A DNA stretch of 9,621 nucleotides from Methylomonas sp. Its GTDB lineage: Bacteria; Pseudomonadota; Gammaproteobacteria; Methylococcales; Methylomonadaceae. A program made the translations under genes and the position numbers. The stretch is taken from NCBI GenBank assembly GCA_026989715.1, contig JALSIU010000319.1, positions 1 to 9,621 on the forward strand. The letters are read 5' to 3'. This document shows, in pieces, positions 1 through 6,275 of this stretch. Each line of letters opens with the position of its first letter. Position 1 is the first letter of the stretch. The notes under the pieces are model-generated. The model was not told the origin of the DNA. It made no database searches and saw only the letters and a program-made list of their open reading frames with translations.

Positions 1-700
1 CAATGGTGTTGTTCATATCCCAGTAGTATTTCAAACTGCGGTCATAAGCATCCCGTGCCTCTTGGTTGAGTTGCCCAATTTCAGCCACTTCAAAAAATTT
101 TTTAAAGATTTTTTCTTGTAATTGTTCGGGGTAGCTTTCTAAGCGCGAAAGGTTGCGAATCACATACAGCCAGCGGTCAAAGTGATTTTCCAGTTCATCA
201 ATGGACTTGGTGAATTTAGGCATTTCCAAATACACAAAAGTCAATTTATCATAAAAAATCTTCTGCGTTTCCACATCGGTCAGCTTGATTTTATACAGCA
301 GTTTATCGGGGTCGTCTTTATCTTCATCAAATACGAAATCCAAAATGCCAATGGTATACACGGCTTCTAATTGATAATTCCACTCGCCTTTTTTCGCTTG
401 TTCGCGAATGGGGAAGGTTGAATAATAAACACTGCGGTCTTTAAAAAAGTTTTGCTTGGTTTTTTGCAACTCCACAATAAACTTCTCGCCCTGTTCATTT
501 TCGCAATACAAATCAAAAATGGCGCGTCTATCCAGTTCCTGGTCGCCTAATTGCTCATTTTTAATAAAGGTTAAATTGACGATGGTTGACTGCTCATCTT
601 GTAATAAGGTATTTAAAAAATCCATTAAAATATCTTTATTGGACTCATCGCCAAATAACTTTTTAAAACCAAAGTCGGTAAAAGGGTTTAAGTATTTCAT
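1..700 (-). CDS. Rpn-family PD-(D/E)XK nuclease / putative transposase (partial, C-terminus beyond left edge)
   Basis: Reading the minus strand from the ATG at 700-698 gives an uninterrupted frame of 233 codons to the window edge, with no stop. The N-terminus MKYLNPFTDFGFKKLFG, the LMDFLNTLL segment near residues 25-33, and a core with R58-R59, D63 (FDLYCENE) and E77-x-Q79 (FIVELQK), followed by FFKDRSVYYST, are the hallmarks of the PDDEXK_2 / Rpn group. D63 and the ExQ motif fit the metal-binding nuclease active site, which looks intact. Members are usually a little under or around 300 residues, so a modest C-terminal part should lie outside. Family knowledge: Rpn proteins (RpnA and relatives in E. 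coli) are DNA endonucleases that promote RecA-independent recombination; they are often labelled transposases, though no terminal repeats are seen here. It is divergent from the neighbouring regulator gene. No clear Shine-Dalgarno sequence precedes the start. Family call is firm; cellular role is not. Confidence 0.9.
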   Translation of the reverse strand, partial: MKYLNPFTDFGFKKLFGDESNKDILMDFLNTLLQDEQSTIVNLTFIKNEQLGDQELDRRAIFDLYCENEQGEKFIVELQKTKQNFFKDRSVYYSTFPIREQAKKGEWNYQLEAVYTIGILDFVFDEDKDDPDKLLYKIKLTDVETQKIFYDKLTFVYLEMPKFTKSIDELENHFDRWLYVIRNLSRLESYPEQLQEKIFKKFFEVAEIGQLNQEARDAYDRSLKYYWDMNNTI

Positions 701-709
701 GGGGTTATA

Positions 710-895
710 ATGAGTTTAATCGGAGGTGGAAGTATAAGGCGTTTACGGCGGACTCACAAGGGTAAAATGCAAAGCAAAATCAACAAATGAAGCTTTAATG
801 CTTGCTCGAAAGAGAAAGTTACTATGAAAGCAAAACTATATATCAAAGCAATCCGGCAGGCTTTTGCCGAGTTGCAAGAGTTTAAGACTGCGTAA
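710..895 (+). pseudogene. Possible decayed small ORF, two pieces in one frame split by TGA at 788-790
   Basis: One frame runs from an ATG at 710 to a TGA at 788-790 (26 residues, basic, beginning MSLIGGGSIRRLRR). It then continues open after the stop to a TAA at 893-895, with an internal ATG at 824 giving 23 residues (ending AFAELQEFKTA). The second part has an amphipathic, protein-like look, and a purine-rich stretch precedes its ATG. The first part overlaps, in antisense, the promoter candidate for the nuclease gene, which is a simpler explanation for that sequence. I do not recognise a family. It may be a gene remnant or plain noncoding DNA. Confidence 0.12.
731..759 (-). promoter_or_regulatory. 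Candidate sigma70 promoter for the Rpn-family gene
   Basis: On the minus strand a -35 element TTGTGA (plus-strand 754-759) and a -10 element TATACT (731-736) are separated by exactly 17 bases. The -10 matches consensus at five of six positions, the -35 at four of six. Transcription would begin around 723-725, leaving a leader of roughly 25 bases before the ATG at 700. The match is read directly; activity is inferred. Confidence 0.5.
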
Positions 896-971
896 CACCA
901 GTTACTATAAAACAGTTTGCCTAAGGTATTTATTTTTTATGCTAATGATGATGTGATTTTGGGGTAGCATT

Positions 972-1020
972 GATAAAATGGGTTTCTTTATAGCAGATAA
1001 AATAAAACGCTAGATTTTAT
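972..1020. repeat. GATAAAAT direct repeat plus inverted ATTTTAT copy upstream of the LysR gene
   Basis: GATAAAAT occurs at 972-979 and again at 996-1003, exactly 24 bases apart. The second copy forms a perfect 7-base inverted repeat with ATTTTAT at 1014-1020 (10-base spacer). The arrangement lies 45-93 bases upstream of the regulator start. It could be an operator, since LysR regulators often control their own promoter, but the arms are nearly pure A/T and could arise by chance. Confidence 0.25.
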
Positions 1021-1064
1021 GCGATATTTCTTTGAGTTTGGGGTGCTTCCTCTTTTTTTGCGTT

Positions 1065-1967
1065 ATGGATAAATTAACGGGGATGCAGGTGTTTGTCAGC
1101 GTTGCCAGAGCGGGGAGTTTTGTCGGCGGTGCGCGGGAGTTGGGGATTTCGCGTGCAATGGCGACTAAGCATATTGGCCAATTAGAGAGTTATTTGGGCG
1201 CACGTTTGTTTAATCGTACGACGCGTAGTTTGAGTTTGACTGATGTAGGCGGGGCTTATTTGCAGCGTTGCCGTATTGTTTTGGCTGAAATTGAGGAAAT
1301 GGAAGGGGCTGTTACTCAGTTGCATACCGAACCGAGAGGCAAGCTCAAAGTGAGTGCGCCTAGCGTTATTGGGTCTTTATATGTTGCGCCTGCCATTTCT
1401 GAATTTTTGGTATTGCATAAAGATTTGTCGGTTAATTTGATTTTACAAAGCACCTTTGGTGATTTGGTTGATGAGGGCATTGATATTGCCATTACGTTTG
1501 GTAGCTTGGAAGATACCAGTTTAATTGCTAAAAAAATGGCAAGTTCACCGCTACTGGTTTGTGGGGCGCCGGCTTATTTTGATACGCAGGGTCTTCCTTT
1601 AGTGCCCGAAGATTTGGAGCGACATAGCTGCTTAGTTAACTGGGCCATTCCACCGCGTGAAAAGTGGTTATTTAAGGGCTTGGAAGGGATGAAGCAAATT
1701 ACGGTTTCGGGGCGGATGCAGGCAAATGCCGCTGACCCGATTCGGATTGCGGCTAAAAAAGGCTTAGGTCTGGTGATGTTGCCCGAGTATATTGTGGCAA
1801 GAGATATAGAAAAAGGACATTTGCGTGTTGTTTTGGATGATTATGCTATAGAGCCTATGCATATTCATGCGGTTTATCCGCATCGAAAATATTTATCGGC
1901 CAAAGTGCGTGCCTTTTTAGAGTTTTTGGAAGAGTGGTTGAAAACGCGGTCGGCTTTTAATGAATAA
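1065..1967 (+). CDS. LysR-family transcriptional regulator
   Basis: A 300-residue protein, the usual LysR length. Residues 1-60 form the winged helix-turn-helix DNA-binding domain: MDKLTGMQVFVSVARAGSF, then ARELGISRAMATKHIGQLE (recognition helix about 28-38) and the family hallmark GARLFNRTTRSLSLTDVG. A linker helix (about 65-88) leads to a periplasmic-binding-like effector domain from about residue 93 (GKLKVSAPSVIGSLYVAP) to the end, including LGLVMLPEYI. Overall it resembles the CrgA/AaeR-like branch often annotated only as LysR substrate-binding protein. The ATG at 1065 is chosen because its product starts as the family does; a TTG at 1032 in the same frame would add a hydrophobic stretch atypical of the family. 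No strong Shine-Dalgarno is visible. Its last 8 bases overlap the methyltransferase gene, so the two are probably co-transcribed. The effector is unknown. Confidence 0.93.
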   Translation: MDKLTGMQVFVSVARAGSFVGGARELGISRAMATKHIGQLESYLGARLFNRTTRSLSLTDVGGAYLQRCRIVLAEIEEMEGAVTQLHTEPRGKLKVSAPSVIGSLYVAPAISEFLVLHKDLSVNLILQSTFGDLVDEGIDIAITFGSLEDTSLIAKKMASSPLLVCGAPAYFDTQGLPLVPEDLERHSCLVNWAIPPREKWLFKGLEGMKQITVSGRMQANAADPIRIAAKKGLGLVMLPEYIVARDIEKGHLRVVLDDYAIEPMHIHAVYPHRKYLSAKVRAFLEFLEEWLKTRSAFNE

Positions 1968-2535
1968 ACAGGTATTGGCAAAGTGGAACCGCATTTATCA
2001 GTCTGATACATTGGACTCAGTTGCCACTGAGGTGCTGGTTGATAATTTGTATTTATTGCCGTCATCGGGCTTGGCACTGGATTTGGCGAGTGGGTTGGGG
2101 GCAAACGCGCTTTTATTAGCTCAGCAAGGCTTGACGGTGCAAGCATGGGATATTTCTGATATTGCGCTGTGTAAATTACAACAACAAGCAGAGGCGAATG
2201 CCTTGCTGATAAAGACTTGCGTGCATGATATTACGGAAAATAGTTTTATGCCTGTCTCGTTTGATGTTATTGTCGTGAGTCGATTTCTTGACCGTTCGAT
2301 TAGTAATGCGATAATGGAGAGTTTAAAGCCTAAAGGCTTGCTTTTTTATCAAACCTATACACAATACAAAGTTTCCGAATCAGGTCCTAACAATCCCCGT
2401 TTTTTATTAGCTGAAAACGAATTATTGGATTTATTTTCTGCGTTAAAAGTAGTTTATTATCGTGAGAATGCCGGTTTAGGCTTGCGGCAACAAGGCTTAA
2501 GGAATGAGGCGCAGTTGATAGCGCAGAAGGCTTGA
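1960..2535 (+). CDS. Class I SAM-dependent methyltransferase (TehB-like)
   Basis: A 191-residue protein with a Rossmann methyltransferase fold. Motif I is LALDLASGLGANAL (residues 38-51), the SAM glycine loop. An acidic residue at the end of strand 2 is D64 (AWDIS), strand 4 is FDVIVVSRFLDR (101-112), and post-motif LKPKGLLFYQTY lies at 122-133. The later segment (SGPNNPRFLL, then ELLDLFSALKVVYYRE) is typical of small TehB/UbiE-like methyltransferases that annotators leave without a substrate. The ATG at 1960 lies inside the end of the LysR gene (8-base overlap), which suggests translational coupling. The rhodanese gene follows after 45 bases. TehB homologues can methylate tellurite or other chalcogen oxyanions, and the rhodanese neighbour makes a sulfur or selenium link thinkable, but the sequence does not show the substrate. 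Confidence 0.85.
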   Translation: MNKQVLAKWNRIYQSDTLDSVATEVLVDNLYLLPSSGLALDLASGLGANALLLAQQGLTVQAWDISDIALCKLQQQAEANALLIKTCVHDITENSFMPVSFDVIVVSRFLDRSISNAIMESLKPKGLLFYQTYTQYKVSESGPNNPRFLLAENELLDLFSALKVVYYRENAGLGLRQQGLRNEAQLIAQKA

Positions 2536-2580
2536 TGGATACGTCCCTACTTAATTAATTAACTTACGGCAATTAATCTG

Positions 2581-2973
2581 ATGATAGATAATTTAACACC
2601 CCAGCAGTCTTGGCAACTTATGCAGGAATTTCCGCAAGCGGTTATGATTGATGTCAGAACAAAGATGGAGCATGGTTTTGTTGGCCATCCTATTGGTGCG
2701 GTGCATGTGCCTTGGAAAGAAGCTCCTGATTGGCAGTTAAATGCAAATTTTGTTAGTGAGGTAAAGCAGGTTGTTGCTGATGTGTCGGTGCCTGTTTTGC
2801 TTTTATGTCGTAGTGGGCAGCGTTCACTGGAAGCGGCACGGGCTTTGGAAACGGCCGGTTTTTCACATTTGGTGAATATTCTGGATGGTTTTGAAGGTAG
2901 CTTGGATGAAAATAAGCACCGTAATACACTTGGGGGTTGGCGTTTTTGCGGGTTGCCGTGGCAACAAAGTTAG
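2581..2973 (+). CDS. Single-domain rhodanese-like sulfurtransferase
   Basis: A 130-residue cytoplasmic protein with one rhodanese domain over nearly its whole length. The substrate-side motif VMIDVRTKMEHGFVGHPIGAVHVPW (given here in parts: D24-V25-R26, then G39-A40 and P44-W45) is followed by the active-site loop LLLCRSGQRS with catalytic Cys76, expected to carry a persulfide. The helix SLEAARALETAGFSHLVNI and the closing GGWRFCGLPW are standard for this family. There is no signal peptide or second domain. It probably transfers sulfane sulfur to cyanide or, in the cell, to a protein acceptor; the physiological partner is unknown. It sits between the methyltransferase (45-base gap) and typA (51-base gap) on the same strand. 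The start is an ATG with no strong Shine-Dalgarno sequence. Confidence 0.9.
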   Translation: MIDNLTPQQSWQLMQEFPQAVMIDVRTKMEHGFVGHPIGAVHVPWKEAPDWQLNANFVSEVKQVVADVSVPVLLLCRSGQRSLEAARALETAGFSHLVNILDGFEGSLDENKHRNTLGGWRFCGLPWQQS

Positions 2974-3024
2974 TGTTTTAAAATCATACATACAAATTTA
3001 TATTAATCTAATCGTACAAATAAA

Positions 3025-4830
3025 GTGATAGAAAAATTAAGAAATATAGCAATCATTGCCCACGTTGATCATGGTAAAACAACTCTGGTTGATAAATTAC
3101 TAGAACAATCCGGAACGTTTGCCGACCATGAGCAGACATCAGAGAGAATGATGGATTCTAACGATCTTGAAAAAGAGCGTGGCATTACCATTCTGGCAAA
3201 AAATACGGCAATTGATTGGAATGGCTATCACATTAATATTGTTGATACTCCGGGACATGCTGACTTCGGTGGTGAAGTTGAACGGGTGCTTTCAATGGTC
3301 GATTGTGTGCTGTTGTTAGTCGATGCGGTGGACGGTCCTATGCCGCAAACACGTTTTGTTACTCAGAAAGCCTTTGCATTAGGGCTAAAGCCTATTGTGG
3401 TCATTAATAAAATTGACCGACCTGGTGCGCGTCCTGATTGGGTTGTGGATCAAACATTTGATTTGTTCGATAACTTAGGTGCAACGGATGAGCAGTTAGA
3501 TTTTCCTATTGTATATGCCTCGGCTATCAATGGTTATGCCGGCCTAGACGTAGATGTAGATAGCGGTGATATGACTCCTTTGTTTGAGACAATTGTTGAG
3601 AAGGTAGCACCGCCGGCTGTAGATATTGATGCGCCTTTTCAAATGCAGGTGATTAGTTTAGATTACAACTCTTATGTTGGTATTATCGGTATTGGCCGTA
3701 TTCAGAAAGGCTCCGTTAAGCGTAATATGCCGCTGACCTTAGTTGATAATGAAGGTAATACCCGTAGTGGTCGCATGCTGAAGCTTTATGGCTTCCATGG
3801 TTTGGAGCGTGTGGAAGTCGAAACGGCTCAAGCGGGTGATATTATTGCTTTTTGTGGAATTGAGAAATTGCAAATTTCAGAAACTTTATGTGATCCTGAG
3901 CATGTAGAGGCTTTACCTAAATTATCGATTGATGAGCCAACAGTGAGTATGACCTTTCATGTCAATAACTCACCCTTTGCCGGTAGAGAAGGTAAATTCA
4001 TTACCACACGGCAAATTAGCGACCGTTTAGAAAAAGAATTGCAACATAATGTGGCTTTGCGTGTTGATGCGACGGATGACCCTGATAAGTTTAAAGTCTC
4101 TGGGCGTGGTGAGTTGCATTTGTCGGTGTTGATCGAAAATATGCGTCGTGAAGGTTTTGAGATGGGGGTATCGCGCCCTGAAGTCATTATCAAAGAAATT
4201 GATGGCGTTAAGTCTGAGCCTTATGAATATGTCACGATTGAGGTGGAAGAGCAACATCAAGGGACTATCATGGAGAAGCTAGGTGACCGTAAAGGTGACT
4301 TAAAAGATATGGTGCCTGATGGTAAAGGTCGTATTCGCTTGGAGTATATCGTGCCTTCGCGCGGCTTATTAGGTTTTCAGACAGAATTTTTAACTGCGAC
4401 TTCAGGTTCAGGCTTGTTTTATCATGTATTCGACCATTATGGGCCGATGAAAGAAGGTGCTGTCGGTAATCGGGTGCGTGGTGTTTTGATTTCTATGGCA
4501 ACAGGTAAAGCGGTTGATTATTCACTTTATCCTCTGCAAGCGCGTGGGGAGTTGTTAGTGGTTAATGGTGATGAAGTCTACGAAGGCATGTTAGTCGGTA
4601 TTCATTCGCGTACTAATGATTTAGTGGTTAACCCTACCAAACCTAAGCCGTTAACGAACGTACGTGCATCCGGCACGGATGAGAGTTTAACCTGTGCAAA
4701 AATTCAGAAAATGACTTTAGAGCAGTCTTTAGAGTTTATTAGTGACGATGAATTGGTAGAAGTGACACCGGACTCTATTCGGTTACGTAAAATTCTGTTA
4801 ACGGAAATAGCACGTAAACGCGCTAAATAG
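3025..4830 (+). CDS. typA: GTP-binding translational GTPase TypA/BipA
   Basis: A 601-residue protein, close to the roughly 600-610 residues usual for TypA/BipA, and complete. The G domain shows G1 AHVDHGKTT (12-20), the switch I motif ERGITI (51-56), G3 DTPGH (74-78) and G4 NKID (128-131). These are followed by a translation-factor beta-barrel domain II, EF-G-like domains III and V (the latter around SEPYEYVTIEVEEQHQGTIM) and the BipA-specific C-terminal domain, with the conserved IVPSRGLLGFQTEFLT and SGTDESL segments. BipA binds the 70S ribosome near the A site and helps ribosome assembly and growth under stress or cold. The gene begins with GTG at 3025, the only start that gives the canonical N-terminus (IEKLRNIAIIAHVDHGK); no Shine-Dalgarno is evident upstream. 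It is separated by 102 bases from hisB and is probably its own unit or the end of the preceding one. Confidence 0.98.
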   Translation: MIEKLRNIAIIAHVDHGKTTLVDKLLEQSGTFADHEQTSERMMDSNDLEKERGITILAKNTAIDWNGYHINIVDTPGHADFGGEVERVLSMVDCVLLLVDAVDGPMPQTRFVTQKAFALGLKPIVVINKIDRPGARPDWVVDQTFDLFDNLGATDEQLDFPIVYASAINGYAGLDVDVDSGDMTPLFETIVEKVAPPAVDIDAPFQMQVISLDYNSYVGIIGIGRIQKGSVKRNMPLTLVDNEGNTRSGRMLKLYGFHGLERVEVETAQAGDIIAFCGIEKLQISETLCDPEHVEALPKLSIDEPTVSMTFHVNNSPFAGREGKFITTRQISDRLEKELQHNVALRVDATDDPDKFKVSGRGELHLSVLIENMRREGFEMGVSRPEVIIKEIDGVKSEPYEYVTIEVEEQHQGTIMEKLGDRKGDLKDMVPDGKGRIRLEYIVPSRGLLGFQTEFLTATSGSGLFYHVFDHYGPMKEGAVGNRVRGVLISMATGKAVDYSLYPLQARGELLVVNGDEVYEGMLVGIHSRTNDLVVNPTKPKPLTNVRASGTDESLTCAKIQKMTLEQSLEFISDDELVEVTPDSIRLRKILLTEIARKRAK

Positions 4831-4856
4831 ATGCAAAAATTAATTTAATATTGCGT

Positions 4857-4897
4857 AGAGGGGGCGTAACCGCTTTGCCGATATACAGCGCTCCTCT
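4857..4897. other. Imperfect stem-loop in the typA-hisB gap
   Basis: AGAGGGG-G-CG at 4857-4866 can pair with CGCTCCTCT at 4889-4897: nine pairs including one G-U, with one bulged G and a 22-base loop. It is GC-rich in otherwise AT-rich spacer. No run of T follows on the plus strand, so it is not a classic rho-independent terminator; it might slow polymerase after typA, be an mRNA structure, or be chance. Confidence 0.3.
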
Positions 4898-4932
4898 CAG
4901 TGAATTGAATTCTTGAGCTAGATAATAAAAAA

Positions 4933-5526
4933 ATGACCGATAGAACTGCAAGTGTTGACCGCAATACACTAGAAACAAAAATTCATATTAGCTTAAATTT
5001 AGATGGAGCCGGGGCGGCAAAGTTTGATACGGGAGTGCCATTTTTAGAGCACATGCTGGATCAAATTGCACGTCACGGTTTAATTGATATGGATATTGTT
5101 TGCAAAGGTGATTTGCAAATAGATGACCACCATACTGTAGAAGATATCGGTATCACGTTAGGTCAAGCTTTTGCACAGGCTTTAGGTGATAAAAAAGGCC
5201 TGTATCGTTATGGTCATGCCTATGTGCCATTAGATGAGGCATTATCACGTGTGGTTATTGACTTCTCAGGGCGGCCGGGTCTGTATTACAATGTGGAATA
5301 TAAGCGGGCAATGATTGGCAGTTTTGATGTCGATTTGTTTCGTGAGTTTTTTCAAGGCTTTGTGAATCATGCAGGTGTCAGCTTGCATATTGATAACCTG
5401 AAAGGCATTAATGCGCATCATGTTGCCGAAACCATATTTAAAGCGACGGGGCGTGCAGTACGCATGGCAATTACTGAAGACCCGCGTATGGCCGGCATAA
5501 TGCCCTCAACTAAAGGCGTATTATAA
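4933..5526 (+). CDS. hisB: Imidazoleglycerol-phosphate dehydratase HisB
   Basis: A 197-residue monofunctional HisB, the normal length when the histidinol-phosphatase domain of the E. coli fusion is absent. It dehydrates imidazole glycerol phosphate to imidazole acetol phosphate. Two internal repeats of the fold carry the manganese ligands: FLEHMLDQIARHG (H40, H48), DDHHTVEDIGI (D64, D65, H66, H67, E70) in the first half, and the region from FFQGFVNHAGVSLHI (H146, H152) to NAHHVAE (H162, H163, E166) in the second. It closes with the family ending PSTKGVL. The ATG at 4933 gives the typical N-terminus (RTASVDRNTLETKI) but has only A/T-rich sequence before it and no clear Shine-Dalgarno. It is the first gene of the his block. 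The downstream gap to hisH is 66 bases. Confidence 0.98.
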   Translation: MTDRTASVDRNTLETKIHISLNLDGAGAAKFDTGVPFLEHMLDQIARHGLIDMDIVCKGDLQIDDHHTVEDIGITLGQAFAQALGDKKGLYRYGHAYVPLDEALSRVVIDFSGRPGLYYNVEYKRAMIGSFDVDLFREFFQGFVNHAGVSLHIDNLKGINAHHVAETIFKATGRAVRMAITEDPRMAGIMPSTKGVL

Positions 5527-5527
5527 A

Positions 5528-5557
5528 TTGACGTTTTTTACTGTGCTATTTTTTAAT
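5528..5557 (+). promoter_or_regulatory. Candidate internal promoter upstream of hisH
   Basis: TTGACG at 5528-5533 (five of six to the -35 consensus) and TTTAAT at 5552-5557 (five of six to the -10 consensus) are 18 bases apart. Initiation would fall near 5564, about 29 bases before the hisH start. The spacer is T-rich, so a chance match is possible; activity is inferred. Confidence 0.35.
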
Positions 5558-5592
5558 TCAACCTATTCATTCAAGCGATTTAATTTATTCAA

Positions 5593-6234
5593 ATGTCTTC
5601 CGTTGCCGTTATAGATTATGGAATGGGTAACTTGCATTCCATTGCCAAAGCCTTGCAACATGCTGCTCCTGAAGTAGATGTATGTGTTGTTGCCGATAAA
5701 AAATCCATTTTAGCTGCTGATCGAGTCGTTTTTCCAGGTGTGGGGGCGATGCGTGATTGTATGCATGCACTACAGGATGCCGAATTAAATGAGGTTATCT
5801 TGCAGGTTGCCGCAACTAAGCCATTATTGGGCGTGTGTTTAGGCATGCAGGCCTTATTAACTCATAGTGCTGAAAATGCAGGCGTTGCGTGCCTAAATTT
5901 AATTCCAGGTAAAGTGGTGCATTTTGCAGATGATTTGTGTGATGCACAAGGCGTACGTTTGAAAATACCGCATATGGGGTGGAATAAAGTACAGCAACAT
6001 AGCCATCCTTTATGGCAGGATATTCCACAGGATAGCCGTTTTTATTTTGTACATAGTTATTTTGCGCAAGTGGATGATGCGGCGGCTGTTGCAGGAACGA
6101 CAGAGTATCCTGATGCATTTGCTTGTGCTTTGAGCAAAGATAATGTTTTTGCTACTCAGTTTCATCCCGAAAAAAGTCAGACAGTTGGTTTGCAATTATT
6201 ACAAAACTTTTTGCGTTGGGATGGTCAATCCTAA
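5593..6234 (+). CDS. hisH: Imidazole glycerol phosphate synthase, glutamine amidotransferase subunit HisH
   Basis: A 213-residue class I glutamine amidotransferase. It hydrolyses glutamine and passes ammonia through the partner HisF to make IGP and AICAR. The N-terminus VAVIDYGMGNLHSIAKAL, the oxyanion segment VVFPGVGAM (45-53), the nucleophile elbow LLGVCLGMQ with Cys82, the interface motif IPHMGWN (125-131), FYFVHSYF (150-157), and the catalytic H191 and E193 in ATQFHPEKS are all present, so the triad is complete. Length is standard for HisH. The ATG at 5593 is placed by alignment to the family start; the leader is AT-rich without a clear Shine-Dalgarno, and a promoter-like pair lies just upstream. 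The next gene, hisA, follows after 41 bases, separating hisH from its partner hisF by one gene, the common proteobacterial order. Confidence 0.98.
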   Translation: MSSVAVIDYGMGNLHSIAKALQHAAPEVDVCVVADKKSILAADRVVFPGVGAMRDCMHALQDAELNEVILQVAATKPLLGVCLGMQALLTHSAENAGVACLNLIPGKVVHFADDLCDAQGVRLKIPHMGWNKVQQHSHPLWQDIPQDSRFYFVHSYFAQVDDAAAVAGTTEYPDAFACALSKDNVFATQFHPEKSQTVGLQLLQNFLRWDGQS

Positions 6235-6275
6235 TTTCCCCTTTTTATTGAATTGTTAGCTTGTGAGGCCTCAAA

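Larger units (their letters stand above)
701..1064. other. 364-base gap between divergent genes; promoter candidate, short repeats, no convincing gene
   Basis: This stretch separates the leftward nuclease gene from the rightward LysR gene. It contains the minus-strand promoter candidate at 731-759, two very short plus-strand reading frames (710-790 and 824-895), a small inverted repeat at 854-869 (CGGCA, six-base loop, TGCCG), and AT-rich repeats at 972-1020. The segment 931-1064 is clearly richer in A and T than the genes around it and should hold the promoter of the LysR gene, but I could not find a -35/-10 pair with good spacing. No tRNA, insertion-sequence end or terminator was recognised. 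Confidence 0.6.

Noticed and set aside
456..710. Plus-strand open frame across the nuclease start
   Set aside because: It is antisense to the well-supported Rpn-family frame, and its translation is serine/lysine-rich with no family features.
854..869. CGGCA/TGCCG hairpin in the left gap
   Set aside because: Only five pairs, with no T-run on either strand and no conserved partner sequence; probably chance.
1032..1064. TTG start for the LysR gene
   Set aside because: It would add an 11-residue hydrophobic extension before the canonical MDKLTGMQVF start, which the family lacks.
1874..2146. Minus-strand open frame across the LysR/methyltransferase junction
   Set aside because: It is antisense to two well-supported genes, and its composition is not protein-like.
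2952..2965. Palindrome GTTGCC-GT-GGCAAC at the end of the rhodanese gene as a terminator
   Set aside because: It lies inside the coding end, the loop is too tight for all six pairs, and only a broken T stretch follows.
4921..4926. GATAAT as a -10 element giving a leaderless hisB transcript
   Set aside because: It matches a -10 box, but no acceptable -35 lies 16-18 bases upstream; the sequence there is AT-rich.
4831..4932. A histidine attenuator leader peptide before hisB
   Set aside because: The only short frame at the start of the gap (ATG at 4831) is five residues without histidine, and no run of CAT/CAC codons occurs. The stem-loop has no T-run.
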